Positions 24,559 through 34,400 of a DNA stretch of 64,000 nucleotides are shown piece by piece. Source of the DNA: Micromonospora craniellae (GTDB lineage Bacteria > Actinomycetota > Actinomycetes > Mycobacteriales > Micromonosporaceae); assembly GCF_014764405.1 (NCBI RefSeq), contig NZ_CP061725.1, forward strand, positions 6,510,001 to 6,574,000, given 5' to 3'. Numbering within the stretch: position 1 is the stretch's first letter; the number at the start of each line of letters is the position of its first letter. Position numbers and translations under genes: made by a program. The notes under the pieces are model-generated. The model did not search any database. It was not told the DNA's origin and saw only the letters and a program-made list of their open reading frames with translations.

Positions 24559-25938
24559 TCAGCTCCGGGCGGGCGCGACGGCCACGGTGTGCAGGGAAGT
24601 GTAGAAGTCCTGCGCCGCCTTGCCCTGCTCGCGGCCACCGAAGCTGGAATCACGTTCGCCACCGAACGGCAGGTAGAAATCCACGCCCGCGGTCGGCGCG
24701 TTGACCTTGATCTGTCCCGCCGCCAGCCCGTCGGCGAAGCGGAGCGCGACGTCCAGGTCGGCGGTGAAGACCGAGGCGGTGAGCCCGTACCGGACATCGT
24801 TCGCGGCGTGCAGCGCCGCGCCGGCGCTGTCGACCCGGCTCAGCGCGCAGATCGGCCCGAACACCTCCTCCCGGTTCAGCAGGTCCTCGGCGGGCAGGTC
24901 GGCCACCACCGTCGGGGCGACGAACCAGCCCCGCTCCCCCACCGCCCGGCCGCCGGTGAGCAGCCGGCCACCGGCGGCGACGCCGCGCTCTGCCGCGTCG
25001 AGCACCCGGGTCCGCGCCGCCTCCTCGATCACCGGCCCGACGACGGTCTCCGGCGCCGTGGGATCGCCGCACGCCAGCGCGTCGACGGCGGCGACCAGCG
25101 CGTCGGTGAAGTCGGTCGGGTCGCCCACCACGATGATCCGCTTGGTGGCGGTGCACTTCTGCCCCGCGTAGCCGAAGGCCGCGTAGGCGACCTGCCGGGC
25201 GACGGATTCGACGTCGGCGTCCGGGAGGACCACCGCAGGGCTGTGGCCGCCCATCTCGCACTGCACCGGCACCCCACGGGCCACGGCGGCCGACCCGACG
25301 GCGGCTCCCACCAGTGCGGATCCGGTGAACGAGACGACATCACCCGCCTCGACGACCGCCTGGCCCGCCTCGGCGTCGCCGGGCAGCACCGTCAGGAGCC
25401 CGTCGGACAGGTGTGGCGTGATCAGCTCGGCCAGCCGCATCGCGCACGCCGTCGCCTGCGGCGCCGGCTTGAGCAGCACGGCGTTGCCGAAGGCCAGCGC
25501 CGGCGCGGCCTTCCACAGCGGGATGGCCAGCGGGAAGTTCCACGGCGTGATCAGGCCGGCGACTCCGCGCGGCCGGCGCCGGGTGTACGCCAGACCCCGG
25601 CCGCCGCTCGGGTCGTGCACCGCGCCGGTCGGGTCGTACACCTGCTGGGCGTAGTACCGCAGCAGGGCCACCGACCGGGCCGCCTCACCGCGCGCCTCCG
25701 TCACCGGCTTGCCCACCTCACGGACGACCAGCTCGACCAGCTCGGCCGCGTTGGCCGCCACCGCGTCGGCCGCCGCGTGCAGGGCGGCCGACCGTTCCCC
25801 GGGCGGTGCCGCAGCCCAGCCGGGCTGCGCCGCTCGGGCCGTCTCGGCGGCCTTGGCGACATCTGCGGCAGCGGCGGCAGGGACCGAGACGACGGCATCG
25901 GCCGGGTTCTGTGGGGAGGCGGACACGACGACGGACAT
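24559..25938 (-). CDS. Aldehyde dehydrogenase, probable alpha-ketoglutarate semialdehyde dehydrogenase
   Basis: A 459-residue NAD(P)-dependent ALDH. The catalytic Cys262 is in GQKCTATKR and the general base Glu228 in CEMGGHSP; the cofactor loop is VSFTGSALVGAAVG and the fold start is TPWNFPLAIPLWKAAPALAF. In the hydroxyproline pathway this step oxidises alpha-ketoglutarate semialdehyde to alpha-ketoglutarate, which enters the TCA cycle. That assignment rests on its position next to the epimerase and deaminase genes; sequence alone gives only the ALDH family. It lies 17 bases downstream of the epimerase gene. Confidence 0.87.
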   Translation of the reverse strand: MSVVVSASPQNPADAVVSVPAAAAADVAKAAETARAAQPGWAAAPPGERSAALHAAADAVAANAAELVELVVREVGKPVTEARGEAARSVALLRYYAQQVYDPTGAVHDPSGGRGLAYTRRRPRGVAGLITPWNFPLAIPLWKAAPALAFGNAVLLKPAPQATACAMRLAELITPHLSDGLLTVLPGDAEAGQAVVEAGDVVSFTGSALVGAAVGSAAVARGVPVQCEMGGHSPAVVLPDADVESVARQVAYAAFGYAGQKCTATKRIIVVGDPTDFTDALVAAVDALACGDPTAPETVVGPVIEEAARTRVLDAAERGVAAGGRLLTGGRAVGERGWFVAPTVVADLPAEDLLNREEVFGPICALSRVDSAGAALHAANDVRYGLTASVFTADLDVALRFADGLAAGQIKVNAPTAGVDFYLPFGGERDSSFGGREQGKAAQDFYTSLHTVAVAPARS

Positions 25939-25955
25939 GGCAACTCCAGTACTGG

Positions 25956-26966
25956 TCAGAGCAGGAAGCCGGTAGGGAACGGGTCGGTGGGGTCGAGGAA
26001 GTACTGGGCGGTGCCGGTTATCCAGGCCCGGCCGGTGACCGTCGGCACCACGGCCGGGCGGCCGGCGACGGTGGTGCGTTCGAGCAGCCGGCCGACGAAC
26101 CGGCTCCCGATGATCGACTCGTTGACGAAGTCGGCGTCCAGCGCCAACTCGCCCCGGTCGTGCAGTTGGGCCATCCGGGCCGAGGTCCCGGTACCGCAGG
26201 GCGAGCGGTCGAACCAGCCCGGGTGGATGGCCATCACATGCCGGGAGCGCCGGGCGTCCGACCCTGGAGCCGCGAGGTAGACATGGTGGCAGCCGGTAAT
26301 CGCCGGATCCTCTGGATGTACCGGGTCGATCTGCTCGGTGACCGCGTCCATGATGGCCGACCCGGCGTCGAGCATGCGTTGCCGGGTGCGCGCGTCGGTC
26401 GGCGTGAAGGGAATACCCAACTGGTCGAGGCCGAGGATGGCATAGAAGTTGCCGCCGAAGGCGAGGTCGAGGGTGACCGGGCCCAGCCCGGGTACCTCGA
26501 CCGTCGCGTCCAACTCCTGCACGAAGGCGGGTACGTTGCGCAGCGTCACCGACTCGGCGTGCCCGTCGCGCACCGCCACCTCGACCACCACCAGCCCGGC
26601 GGGGGTGTCGAGCCGGATCACGGTGACCGGCTCGGTGACGGTCACCATGCCGGTCTCCACGAGGACGGTGGCCACCCCGATGGTGCCGTGCCCGCACATC
26701 GGCAGGCACCCGCTCACCTCGATGAAGAGCACCCCCCAGTCGGCGTCCGCCCGGGTGGGCGGTTGCAGGATCGCGCCGCTCATCGCGGCGTGCCCGCGCG
26801 GCTCGCACATCAACAGGGTGCGGATGTGGTCGAGGTGCGCGATGAAGTGCCGCCGGCGTTCGGCCATCGAACCGCCGGGGATCACACCGACGCCGCCGGT
26901 GATCACCCGAGTTGGCATGCCCTCGGTGTGCGAGTCGACCGCATGGAACACCCGGCTGCTGCGCAT
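25956..26966 (-). CDS. 4-hydroxyproline 2-epimerase (proline racemase family)
   Basis: A 336-residue cofactor-independent epimerase that interconverts trans-4-hydroxy-L-proline and cis-4-hydroxy-D-proline. Both catalytic cysteines are present: Cys91 in MCGHGTIG and Cys257 in SPCGTGTSA. A Cys/Cys pair means racemase/epimerase rather than the Cys/Thr dehydratase type. The substrate assignment follows from the neighbours (D-hydroxyproline dehydrogenase subunits, DapA-type deaminase). Full length for the family, starting MRSSRVFHAVDSHTEGMPTR as usual. It is the second gene of the minus-strand operon. Confidence 0.9.
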   Translation of the reverse strand: MRSSRVFHAVDSHTEGMPTRVITGGVGVIPGGSMAERRRHFIAHLDHIRTLLMCEPRGHAAMSGAILQPPTRADADWGVLFIEVSGCLPMCGHGTIGVATVLVETGMVTVTEPVTVIRLDTPAGLVVVEVAVRDGHAESVTLRNVPAFVQELDATVEVPGLGPVTLDLAFGGNFYAILGLDQLGIPFTPTDARTRQRMLDAGSAIMDAVTEQIDPVHPEDPAITGCHHVYLAAPGSDARRSRHVMAIHPGWFDRSPCGTGTSARMAQLHDRGELALDADFVNESIIGSRFVGRLLERTTVAGRPAVVPTVTGRAWITGTAQYFLDPTDPFPTGFLL

Positions 26967-26983
26967 CGCCTACCGCCCTTCCG

Positions 26984-27880
26984 TCACCGGCCGGCGGCCG
27001 CTACCGCCTTCTCGGTGGCCTCCCGGACAAGGCGCTCGTGCTCCTCGGTGAGCGGCACCCGGGGCGGCCGGCACGGCCCGCCGTAGCGTCCGACGATATC
27101 CATGGAGAGCTTGATCGCCTGCACGAACTCGGTCTTCGAGTCCCACCGCAGCAACGGGTGCAGCGCCCGGTAGAGCGGCAGCGCGGCGGCCAGGTCGCCG
27201 TCGGCCGCGGCGTTGAACAGTTGCACGCAGGCCCGGGGCAGCGCGTTGACGTACCCGGCGATCCAGCCGGGCGCGCCGGCGATGGCGAGTTCCAGCGTGA
27301 CGTCGTCGGAGCCGGCGATCAGGTCCAGGCCGGGGGCCGCCTCGGCGAGTTCGTAGGCGCGGCGGACGTCGCCGGTGAACTCCTTGACGCCGACGATGAG
27401 GCCCTCGCCGTGCAGGCGGGCGAGCAGATCCGGAGTGAGGTCGACCTTGGTGTCGATCGGGTTGTTGTACGCCACCACCGGCACGCCGACCTTCGCGACC
27501 TCCCGGTAGTGCTCGACCACGGCCCGCTCGTCGGCACGGTAGGCGTTCGGCGGCAGCAGCATCACGGCCGGGCAGCCGGCTTCGGCCGCGTCCTCGGCCC
27601 AGCGCCGGGCCTCCTGCGCACCGTAGGCGGCGATGCCGGGCATCACGGTGAAGCCCTCGGGTGAGGCCTCGACCGCGACGCGGACCAGCGCGCTGCGTTC
27701 GGCGTCGGTGAGGGTCTGGTACTCGCCGAGCGAGCCATTGGGCGTGACCCCGTCGCATCCCTCTTCGGCCAGCCAACGGACGTGTTCGGCGTACCGGTCG
27801 AAGTCGACGGCGAGTTGGGCGTCCAACGGCACCGTCGTCGCCACCAGCACGCCGTGCCATGGTCTCAATCGTGCAGCCAT
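26984..27880 (-). CDS. DapA-family 1-pyrroline-4-hydroxy-2-carboxylate deaminase (predicted)
   Basis: A 298-residue class I aldolase-fold protein of the DapA family. The Schiff-base Lys166 is in GVKEF, with the partner Tyr in VAYNNP and the TPNGSLGEYQTL pocket loop. In hydroxyproline degradation such a protein removes ammonia from pyrroline-hydroxycarboxylate to give alpha-ketoglutarate semialdehyde. The usual lysine-biosynthesis DapA has a GTTGE loop, whereas this has NGSLGEY, which favours a catabolic paralogue. ATG 27880 has AAGGAG at 6 bases. It is the first gene of the minus-strand operon. Confidence 0.87.
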   Translation of the reverse strand: MAARLRPWHGVLVATTVPLDAQLAVDFDRYAEHVRWLAEEGCDGVTPNGSLGEYQTLTDAERSALVRVAVEASPEGFTVMPGIAAYGAQEARRWAEDAAEAGCPAVMLLPPNAYRADERAVVEHYREVAKVGVPVVAYNNPIDTKVDLTPDLLARLHGEGLIVGVKEFTGDVRRAYELAEAAPGLDLIAGSDDVTLELAIAGAPGWIAGYVNALPRACVQLFNAAADGDLAAALPLYRALHPLLRWDSKTEFVQAIKLSMDIVGRYGGPCRPPRVPLTEEHERLVREATEKAVAAAGR

Positions 27881-27924
27881 CGAATACTCCTTATCCATCG
27901 ACCGCGACGGGTCCATTCTGTGCC

Positions 27925-27991
27925 GTGTGACATGGACACCGGTCGCCGTCACCGCGGCGGGGAGCCAACAGTGAGACGTACAATGTCACAC
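27925..27991. promoter_or_regulatory. Divergent promoter region with inverted GTGTGACAT sites
   Basis: GTGTGACAT (27925-27933) and its exact complement ATGTCACAC (27983-27991) face each other across 49 bases between the two divergent hydroxyproline operons (starts 27880 and 28101). Two half sites of this kind are what a dimeric GntR regulator, or two dimers with a loop, would bind. No other GntR site is evident. Assignment to the GntR gene at 23788 is inference. Confidence 0.5.
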
Positions 27992-28100
27992 TACAACAGC
28001 GCAACTGCTTCCAGCCCGCAACGCCCCGAGGTGCACATGCCCGGAACCGCTCCCGCGCCACCCCCGGATGCCATGACCGCCCAGCGACACCGGCCCTCCC

Positions 28101-29300
28101 ATGCCTAGCCACGCCCCCCGCGCGGGAACCCCCGGCCCGGCCGACCTGGTCGTCGTGGGCGCGGGAATCGTGGGCGCCGCCTGCGCGTACCACGCCAGCC
28201 GAGCCGGCTTGTCGGTGACCGTCGTCGACAGCGGACCGATCACCGGCGGGACCACCGGGGCGGGCGAGGGAAACATCCTCGTCTCGGACAAGGAACCGGG
28301 CCCGGAACTCGACCTCGCGCTCTACTCCAACCAGCAGTGGCGGAGCATGGCAGACCTGCCGGTGGACGGCACGACGTTCGGCCGGCTGGTAGAGCTGGAG
28401 ACCAAGGGCGGCCTGGTGGTCGCCGCCGACCAGGCGTCCCTGGACGGCCTGGCACGGCTCGCCACGCAGCAGCGGGACCTCGGAATCGAGGCGGCAGCCG
28501 TGCCCGGGGATCGGCTACGGGAGTTCGAGCCGCACCTGACCGACGACGTCGCCGGTGGCTACCGATACCCCCAGGACCTGCAGGTGCAGCCCATGCTCGC
28601 CGCCGCGCACCTGCTACGGCTGGCCCGCCGGTCCGGTGCCACGGTGCTGCCCCACGAACCGGTCACCGGTGTCCTGCGGGTCGGCGAGCGGGTCGTCGGC
28701 GTGCGAACGCCCCGGCGCGACATCCCCGCCGCAGCCGTACTCAACGCCGCCGGCACCTGGGCCGGGAAGATCGCCACTCTGGCCGGCGTCCCGCTCCCGA
28801 TCGCGCCGCGACGCGGCTACATCCTGGTCACCGAGCCACTCCCGCCAGTCATCCGACACAAGGTGTACCTCGCCGACTACGTCGCCGACGTGGCCAGCGA
28901 CTCGGCCGACCTGCAGTCGTCGACGGTGGTCGAGGGCACCCGGGCCGGCACCGTTCTCATCGGCGCCACCCGGGAACGGGTCGGCCTCGACCGGAGCATC
29001 TCGGTGCCCGCGTTGCGGCAGCTCGCCGCCGGCGCGGTCCGGCTGTTCCCGTTCCTACGCGACGTCGCGGTGATCCGCGCGTACCGCGGCTTCCGGCCGT
29101 ACTGCCCCGATCACCTCCCGGTGATCGGCGCGGATCCGCGCGCGCCGGGGCTGCACCACGCCTGTGGCCACGAGGGCGCCGGCATCGGCCTCTCCCTGGG
29201 CACCGCGCGGCTCATCACGCAGGGCCTGATCGGCGAGCCGCCCGAGATCGACCTGAGCCCGTTCCGCCCCGACCGCTTCGGCCCGGAGGTGCCCCGATGA
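28101..29300 (+). CDS. D-hydroxyproline dehydrogenase, FAD-dependent DAO-type subunit
   Basis: A 399-residue DAO-fold flavoprotein that oxidises the amine carbon of cis-4-hydroxy-D-proline. The FAD-binding motif VVVGAGIVGAACAYHASRAG is near the N-terminus (residues 17-36), and the conserved C-terminal FAD segment is HACGHEGAGIGLSLGTARLI. Immediately downstream and overlapping are a small Fe-S protein and a second FAD/NAD subunit, matching the three-subunit (LhpBEF/HcnABC-like) dehydrogenases. The ATG has no clear ribosome-binding site, and a short leader may be used. It heads the plus-strand operon. Confidence 0.88.
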   Translation: MPSHAPRAGTPGPADLVVVGAGIVGAACAYHASRAGLSVTVVDSGPITGGTTGAGEGNILVSDKEPGPELDLALYSNQQWRSMADLPVDGTTFGRLVELETKGGLVVAADQASLDGLARLATQQRDLGIEAAAVPGDRLREFEPHLTDDVAGGYRYPQDLQVQPMLAAAHLLRLARRSGATVLPHEPVTGVLRVGERVVGVRTPRRDIPAAAVLNAAGTWAGKIATLAGVPLPIAPRRGYILVTEPLPPVIRHKVYLADYVADVASDSADLQSSTVVEGTRAGTVLIGATRERVGLDRSISVPALRQLAAGAVRLFPFLRDVAVIRAYRGFRPYCPDHLPVIGADPRAPGLHHACGHEGAGIGLSLGTARLITQGLIGEPPEIDLSPFRPDRFGPEVPR

Positions 29301-29566
29301 GCCACCCCGACCAGTTCGAGATCTTCCTCGACGGCACGCCGCTGCCCTGCCGCGACGGCTGGACCGTCGGTGCCGCGCTCACCGCCGCCGGGATCCGGTC
29401 CTGGCGGGGCACCCGGCACGCCGAGCGGCCCCGTGGCCTGTTCTGCGGCATCGGGATCTGCTTCGACTGCCTGGTGACCGTCAACGGGCAACCCTCGTTG
29501 CGGGCCTGCCTGGTGCCCGCCGCCCCCGGCGACGACGTCCGCACCCAGCAGGGAGCGGGCCGGTGA
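29297..29566 (+). CDS. D-hydroxyproline dehydrogenase, small (2Fe-2S) subunit
   Basis: An 89-residue ferredoxin-like protein. Cysteines are spaced as in plant-type 2Fe-2S proteins: FCGIGICFDC (C-x4-C-x2-C) with a distal Cys in LRAC. Its ATG overlaps the stop of the DAO-type subunit, and its own stop overlaps the GTG of the next subunit, so the three chains are made in step. It should pass electrons from flavin to the large subunit or an outside acceptor. Small subunits of this shape are typical of heterotrimeric amine dehydrogenases and opine oxidases. Confidence 0.9.
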   Translation: MSHPDQFEIFLDGTPLPCRDGWTVGAALTAAGIRSWRGTRHAERPRGLFCGIGICFDCLVTVNGQPSLRACLVPAAPGDDVRTQQGAGR

Positions 29567-31032
29567 CCACGCAGCGCGTGGATGTCGCGGTGATCGGTGC
29601 CGGGCCGGCGGGGCTGGCCGCCGCCCTGGCCGCGGCCGAGGCGGGGATGAGCGTCGCGGTCGTCGACGCCGGCGTACGCCCCGGCGGGCAGTACTGGCGC
29701 TCCCCGGCACCCGGTGCCGGCCCGTTCCGGCCGGCCGCCCTGCACCACGGGTGGACGCGGTTCACCTCGACCGACACCCGACTGTCCGAGCTGGCCGACG
29801 CCGGCCGGGTGCTCCGGCTGGCCGGGCACCACGTCTGGTCCGTCGTGCCGGCCGGCGACCAGTGGTCCGTTCACTGTGTCGTGGGGGTCGAGCCCCGGCA
29901 GCACGGCACACCCGCCCCGGTCACCGTGCACGCCCGGCGACTCGTCCTCGCCACCGGCGCGTACGACCGGCAACTGCCCTTCCCTGGCTGGGACCTGCCG
30001 GGTGTGCTCACCGCCGGTGGGGCACAGGCGCTGCTCAAGGGGAACCTCGTCGTGGCCGGGCAGCGGGTGGTCGTCGCCGGCACCGGGCCGTTCCTGTTGC
30101 CGGTCGCCGACGGCCTCGCCCGGCACGGCGCTCAGGTGGCCACGGTCGTCGAGGCGAACAGCCCGCTCGCCTTCGCCCGGTTCCCGCACACGCTGCTCGG
30201 CGCGGCCGGCAAGCTCGGCGAAGCCTCCGGGTACGCCGGGCGGCTGCTGCGGCACCGGGTCGCCGTGCGGTACCGGCACGTGGTGCTGCGGGCCCTCGGC
30301 ACGGACCGGCTGACCGGTGTCGTCATCGGCAGGGTGGACCGCGACGGCCGGGTGCGGGCCGGCACCGAACGGCGGATCGACTGCGACGCGCTCGCCGTCG
30401 GCTGGGGGTTCACCCCGCAGCTCGAACTGGCCCTCCAACTCGGTTGCGCGACCCGACTCGACGTCGACCAGAGCCTGGTGGTGACCGTCGACGACAACCA
30501 GGCGACCAGCGTCGGCGGGGTCTGGGCGGCAGGTGAGGCCACCGGCGTCGGTGGCGCCGACCTCGCGTCGGTCGAGGGCCGGATCGCCGGCCTGGCGGTG
30601 GCCGCGGCGCTCGGCGCGGATGCGGTGCCCGTCGACCGGGCGCTGCGCCGGCGGCGCGCCGCTCTGCGGCGCTTCGCGACCGCCATGCACCAGGTCCATC
30701 CGATCCCGGTGGGCGTGCTCGACGAGTGCACCGACGAGACGCTGGTCTGCCGGTGCGAAGAGGTGAGGGCGGGTGAGATCCGGCGGGCAGTCGTGGAGCT
30801 GGAGGCGACCGAGGCGCGCATCGTCAAGCTGCTCGCCCGGCCCGGCATGGGATGGTGCCAGGGCCGGGTGTGCGGCTTCGCCACCGCCTGCCTGACCGCC
30901 CGGCACGCCGGCCGGGCCGTCGCCGAGCCGGACCTGCGGGCCTTCGCGGACCGACCGATCGCCGCACCCACCCTCCTCGGGGAGCTCGCGACGCCCGACG
31001 GCGACGCGCGCCCGGACGGCGATCGGGGGTAG
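29563..31032 (+). CDS. D-hydroxyproline dehydrogenase, large FAD/NAD(P)-binding subunit
   Basis: A 489-residue two-dinucleotide-binding-domain flavoprotein. The first Rossmann motif is VIGAGPAGLAAALAAAEAG (residues 7-25), a second is VVVAGTGPFLLPVADGLARH, and a C-terminal BFD-like Cys cluster is VCRCEEV with CQGRVCG, likely holding another 2Fe-2S centre. This layout is that of the alpha subunits of HcnABC, opine oxidases and D-hydroxyproline dehydrogenases. With the two preceding genes it completes the dehydrogenase. The C-terminal ~30 residues are acidic and poorly conserved in appearance. It is the last gene of the operon. Confidence 0.88.
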   Translation: MTTQRVDVAVIGAGPAGLAAALAAAEAGMSVAVVDAGVRPGGQYWRSPAPGAGPFRPAALHHGWTRFTSTDTRLSELADAGRVLRLAGHHVWSVVPAGDQWSVHCVVGVEPRQHGTPAPVTVHARRLVLATGAYDRQLPFPGWDLPGVLTAGGAQALLKGNLVVAGQRVVVAGTGPFLLPVADGLARHGAQVATVVEANSPLAFARFPHTLLGAAGKLGEASGYAGRLLRHRVAVRYRHVVLRALGTDRLTGVVIGRVDRDGRVRAGTERRIDCDALAVGWGFTPQLELALQLGCATRLDVDQSLVVTVDDNQATSVGGVWAAGEATGVGGADLASVEGRIAGLAVAAALGADAVPVDRALRRRRAALRRFATAMHQVHPIPVGVLDECTDETLVCRCEEVRAGEIRRAVVELEATEARIVKLLARPGMGWCQGRVCGFATACLTARHAGRAVAEPDLRAFADRPIAAPTLLGELATPDGDARPDGDRG

Positions 31033-31184
31033 GCGGGCGCCGGGATCCCCGCCCGGCCGTCCGGGCCGGGTGTCGGCTCCCGGCCGCGACGGTCAAGGAG
31101 GAACTTGACGGGGCTCGACAGACCGGCCCCGAGCAGCGGAGCCGATCTCGGCGCGGACGACACGAACGCCCAGCAAGGCAGCGA

Positions 31185-31198
31185 TGTTAGCGTTAACA
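31185..31198. promoter_or_regulatory. LacI-type operator candidate, site 1
   Basis: TGTTAGCGTTAACA is nearly palindromic, with a central CG as in LacI-family operators; sites of the form TGTTAGCGCTAACA are reported for arabinose-related LacI regulators in actinobacteria. It lies about 230 bases before the GH127 beta-L-arabinofuranosidase gene. Confidence 0.6.
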
Positions 31199-31263
31199 GA
31201 ACCTTGTTTTCTGCAGGTTTCGTCCGCCGCACTTTACCGTGTCGTAGGGATTGACGGCCCGAA

Positions 31264-31277
31264 AGTTAGCGTTCACA
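31264..31277. promoter_or_regulatory. LacI-type operator candidate, site 2
   Basis: AGTTAGCGTTCACA matches site 1 in 12 of 14 positions and lies 79 bases further downstream, closer to the GH127 start. Paired operators at this distance suit looping by a LacI-family tetramer. No LacI gene is in the window, so the regulator would act from elsewhere. Confidence 0.5.
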
Positions 31278-31428
31278 CTCGCTGGCAATCAGGGATTGCA
31301 TCGCCAGCGCTGCCCCGGGACGGGCGCTGACCACCCGGGCCGAACTGACACCGCCAGCGGATCCGCCTCGGACCACCGAGAGGCAGGAGCTGGCCGAGCC
31401 GTACTTCCAGCTGAAAGGACGATCCCAA

Positions 31429-34400
31429 GTGGCTGATTCCGTTGAGTTTCCGGTAAGTCGACGTCAGGTGCTGCAGGTCTCGGCTGCCGGTGTGGCCGCA
31501 GTGGCCACCGCGGCCGCGTTCCCGGCCGGTGCACAGGCGGCACCGGCCGCCGGGGTGGCTACCGGTCCGACCACTCTGGGCGTGACGTCGGCCGACCCGG
31601 GTCCCGGTGGGACCGCTCCGGTGCGGCCGTTCCAGTTGCGTGACGTGCGGCTGGGTGACGGCCTGCTTCAGGAGAAGCGGGACCGGATGAAGAACTACCT
31701 CCGCCAACTGGACGAACGCCGGTTCCTGGTGTTGTTCAACAACCAGGCGGGTCGGCCGAATCCGGCGGGCGTGACGGCGCCGGGTGGCTGGGAGGACGGT
31801 GGCCTGCTCAGCGGCCACTGGGCCGGGCACTTCATGACCGCCCTCGCCCAGGGATACGCCGACCTCGGTGAACCAGTCTTCAAGAACAAGCTCGACTGGA
31901 TGGTCGGCGAACTCGCCGCCTGCCAGGCGGCCATCACCGCCCGGATCGGTGGTGGCGATCCAGGAGGTGAGGACCCGGAGGAGCCGGAGATCGGTCGGGT
32001 CACGGGCCGCTTCGGTAGCGGCCTGCGCCTCAACGGGCCGAGCCGGGCGGAGCACGTCGCCCTGCCACAGGAGGCGATCAGTCAGCTCACCGATTTCACG
32101 ATCGCGACGTGGGTGAACCTCGCGGCGACGCAGAACTGGAGCCGGCTGTTCGACTTCGGCCAGAACAGCACGGTCAACATGTTCCTCACCCCCCGCGCCG
32201 GTACGACCGGCAACGCACCCAGGTTTGCGATCACGGTCGGCGGCAGCGGCGGCGAACAGCAGATCAACGGCACCACCGCGTTGCCCACCAACCAGTGGGT
32301 GCACCTGGCCGTCACACTCACCCAGAACACCGGCACCCTGTACGTCAACGGCGTCCAGGCCGGCCAGAACACGAACATGACGTTGAGCCCGGCGAACCTG
32401 GGGAATCCCGGCAACCGGTGGATCGGGCGGTCGCAGTACGGCGACGCGATGCTCAACGCCACCATCGACGAGTTCCACATCTTCGACCGCGCGCTGAGCG
32501 CGCAGGAGGTGGCCTCCCTCCAAGGCTCCCCCGCCGGCAGCACCGGTGGCGGGTCGATCGCCTGGTACCGGTTCGAGGAGGAGGGCGGGTCGACGATCCT
32601 GGACTCGTCGCCGAACGGCCGTGACGGCGGAATCGTGGCGTCACAGAGCGGCGGGGATGAGTTGTGGGTGCCGACGCACCCGGGCTACCTGGGGGCGATT
32701 CCGGAGGACGCGGTGTTGCGGCTGGGTCCGCCCCGGTGGGCGGTGTACGGCAGCAACGCGGCCACGAACACCTGGGCACCCTGGTACACCCAGCACAAGA
32801 TCATGCGAGGTCTGCTCGACGCGTACTACCACACCGACAACGCCACGGCGCTCGACGTGGTGACCAAGATGGCCAGCTGGGCGAACCTGGCGTTGACGAT
32901 CGGGGACAAGAACCACCCCGGCTACCCGGGGCCGATCACCCGGGACAACCTGAACTACATGTGGGACCTCTACATCGCCGGCGAGACCGGCGGCGCGAAC
33001 GAGGTGTTCCCCGAGATCTACGCGCTCACCGGCGACAGCCGGCACCTGGAGACCGCCAAGCTGTTCGACAACCGGGAGTCGCTCTTCGACGCCTGTGTGG
33101 AGAACCGGGACATCCTCGTCACCACCCCGGCCACCAACCCGGGCCGTCGCCGCCCCGACCGGCTGCACGCCAACTCGCACGTGCCGCAGTTCGTCGGCTA
33201 CCTGCGCGTCTACGAACACAGCGGCGACAGCGAGTACCTCCAGGCCGCCAAGAACTTCTACGGCATGGTGGTCCCGCACCGGGCGTACGCCAACGGGGGC
33301 ACCGGCGGCAACTACCCCGGCTCGAACAACAACATCGAGCTGTTCCAGAACCGGGGCAACGTCGCCAACTCGATCGCCCAGGGCGGTGCCGAGACCTGCA
33401 CCACGTACAACCTGATCAAACTCGCCCGCAACCTGTTCTTCCACGAGCAGGACCCAGCGTACCTGGACTACTACGAGCGGGGCCTGATCAACCAGATCGC
33501 CGGGTCCCGCGCCGACACCACCACCGTCGGCAACCCGCAGGTCACCTACTTCCAGCCGCTGACCCCCGGCGCCGCCCGTGGCTACGGCAACACCGGCACC
33601 TGCTGCGGCGGCACCGGCATCGAGAACCACACCAAGTACCAGGAGACGATCTACTTCAAGTCCGCCGACGACTCCACCCTCTGGGTCAACCTGTACGTGC
33701 CGTCGACCCTGACCTGGCAGGAGAAGGACCTCACCGTCGTACAGGAGACGGTATACCCCCGCCAGGACCACACCCGACTGACCATCGACGGCAGCGGCCG
33801 GCTGGACCTCAAGCTCCGCGTACCGGCCTGGGCGCAGAAGGGTTTCCAGGTCAGCGTCAACGGTGTCGCCCAGGACCACACCGCCACCCCGGGCAGCTAC
33901 CTGACCCTGAGCCGCACCTGGCGCTCCGGGGACACCGTCGACATCCGGATGCCGTTCAGCATCCGCATCGAACGCGCCATCGACCGCCCCGACACCCAGG
34001 CCGTGTTCTGGGGACCGGTGCTGCTGCAGATCCTCGGCAACCCCGGCGGCGGCGCCTTCCGGGAGCTGTCGCTGTACCGCCACCTCAAGCGCGATGGCGA
34101 CTACAGCCGGGCGGCGATCACCCCGAGCAGCACCACGGCCGCCGGTGACCAGGTCTTCGCCTCGCAGGGATTCACCCTGCGGCCGTACTACGTCGCCGAC
34201 ACCCAGGCCGCCTCGTCGTACTTCCGGCGGGTCGAACCCACGGTCGTGTTCGGCAGCATCGACACCGGCGTACCCAACCACAAGCGCAACGACGGCCTGC
34301 CCGCGTACGACGTCCCGGTCAGCGGCGTGCCGTCACCCGGCACCGACGGTCCGACCTTCCTCGACCTGCTCTGGGACGAGGCGCCGTTCGCCAGCCACGG

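Larger units (their letters stand above)
31033..31428. other. Intergenic region, 396 bp, with regulatory sites
   Basis: This gap between the hydroxyproline operon and the GH127 gene has no supported ORF. It holds two LacI-like operators, listed separately, and an A/T-richer stretch at about 31185-31275 suitable for a promoter. Confidence 0.6.
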
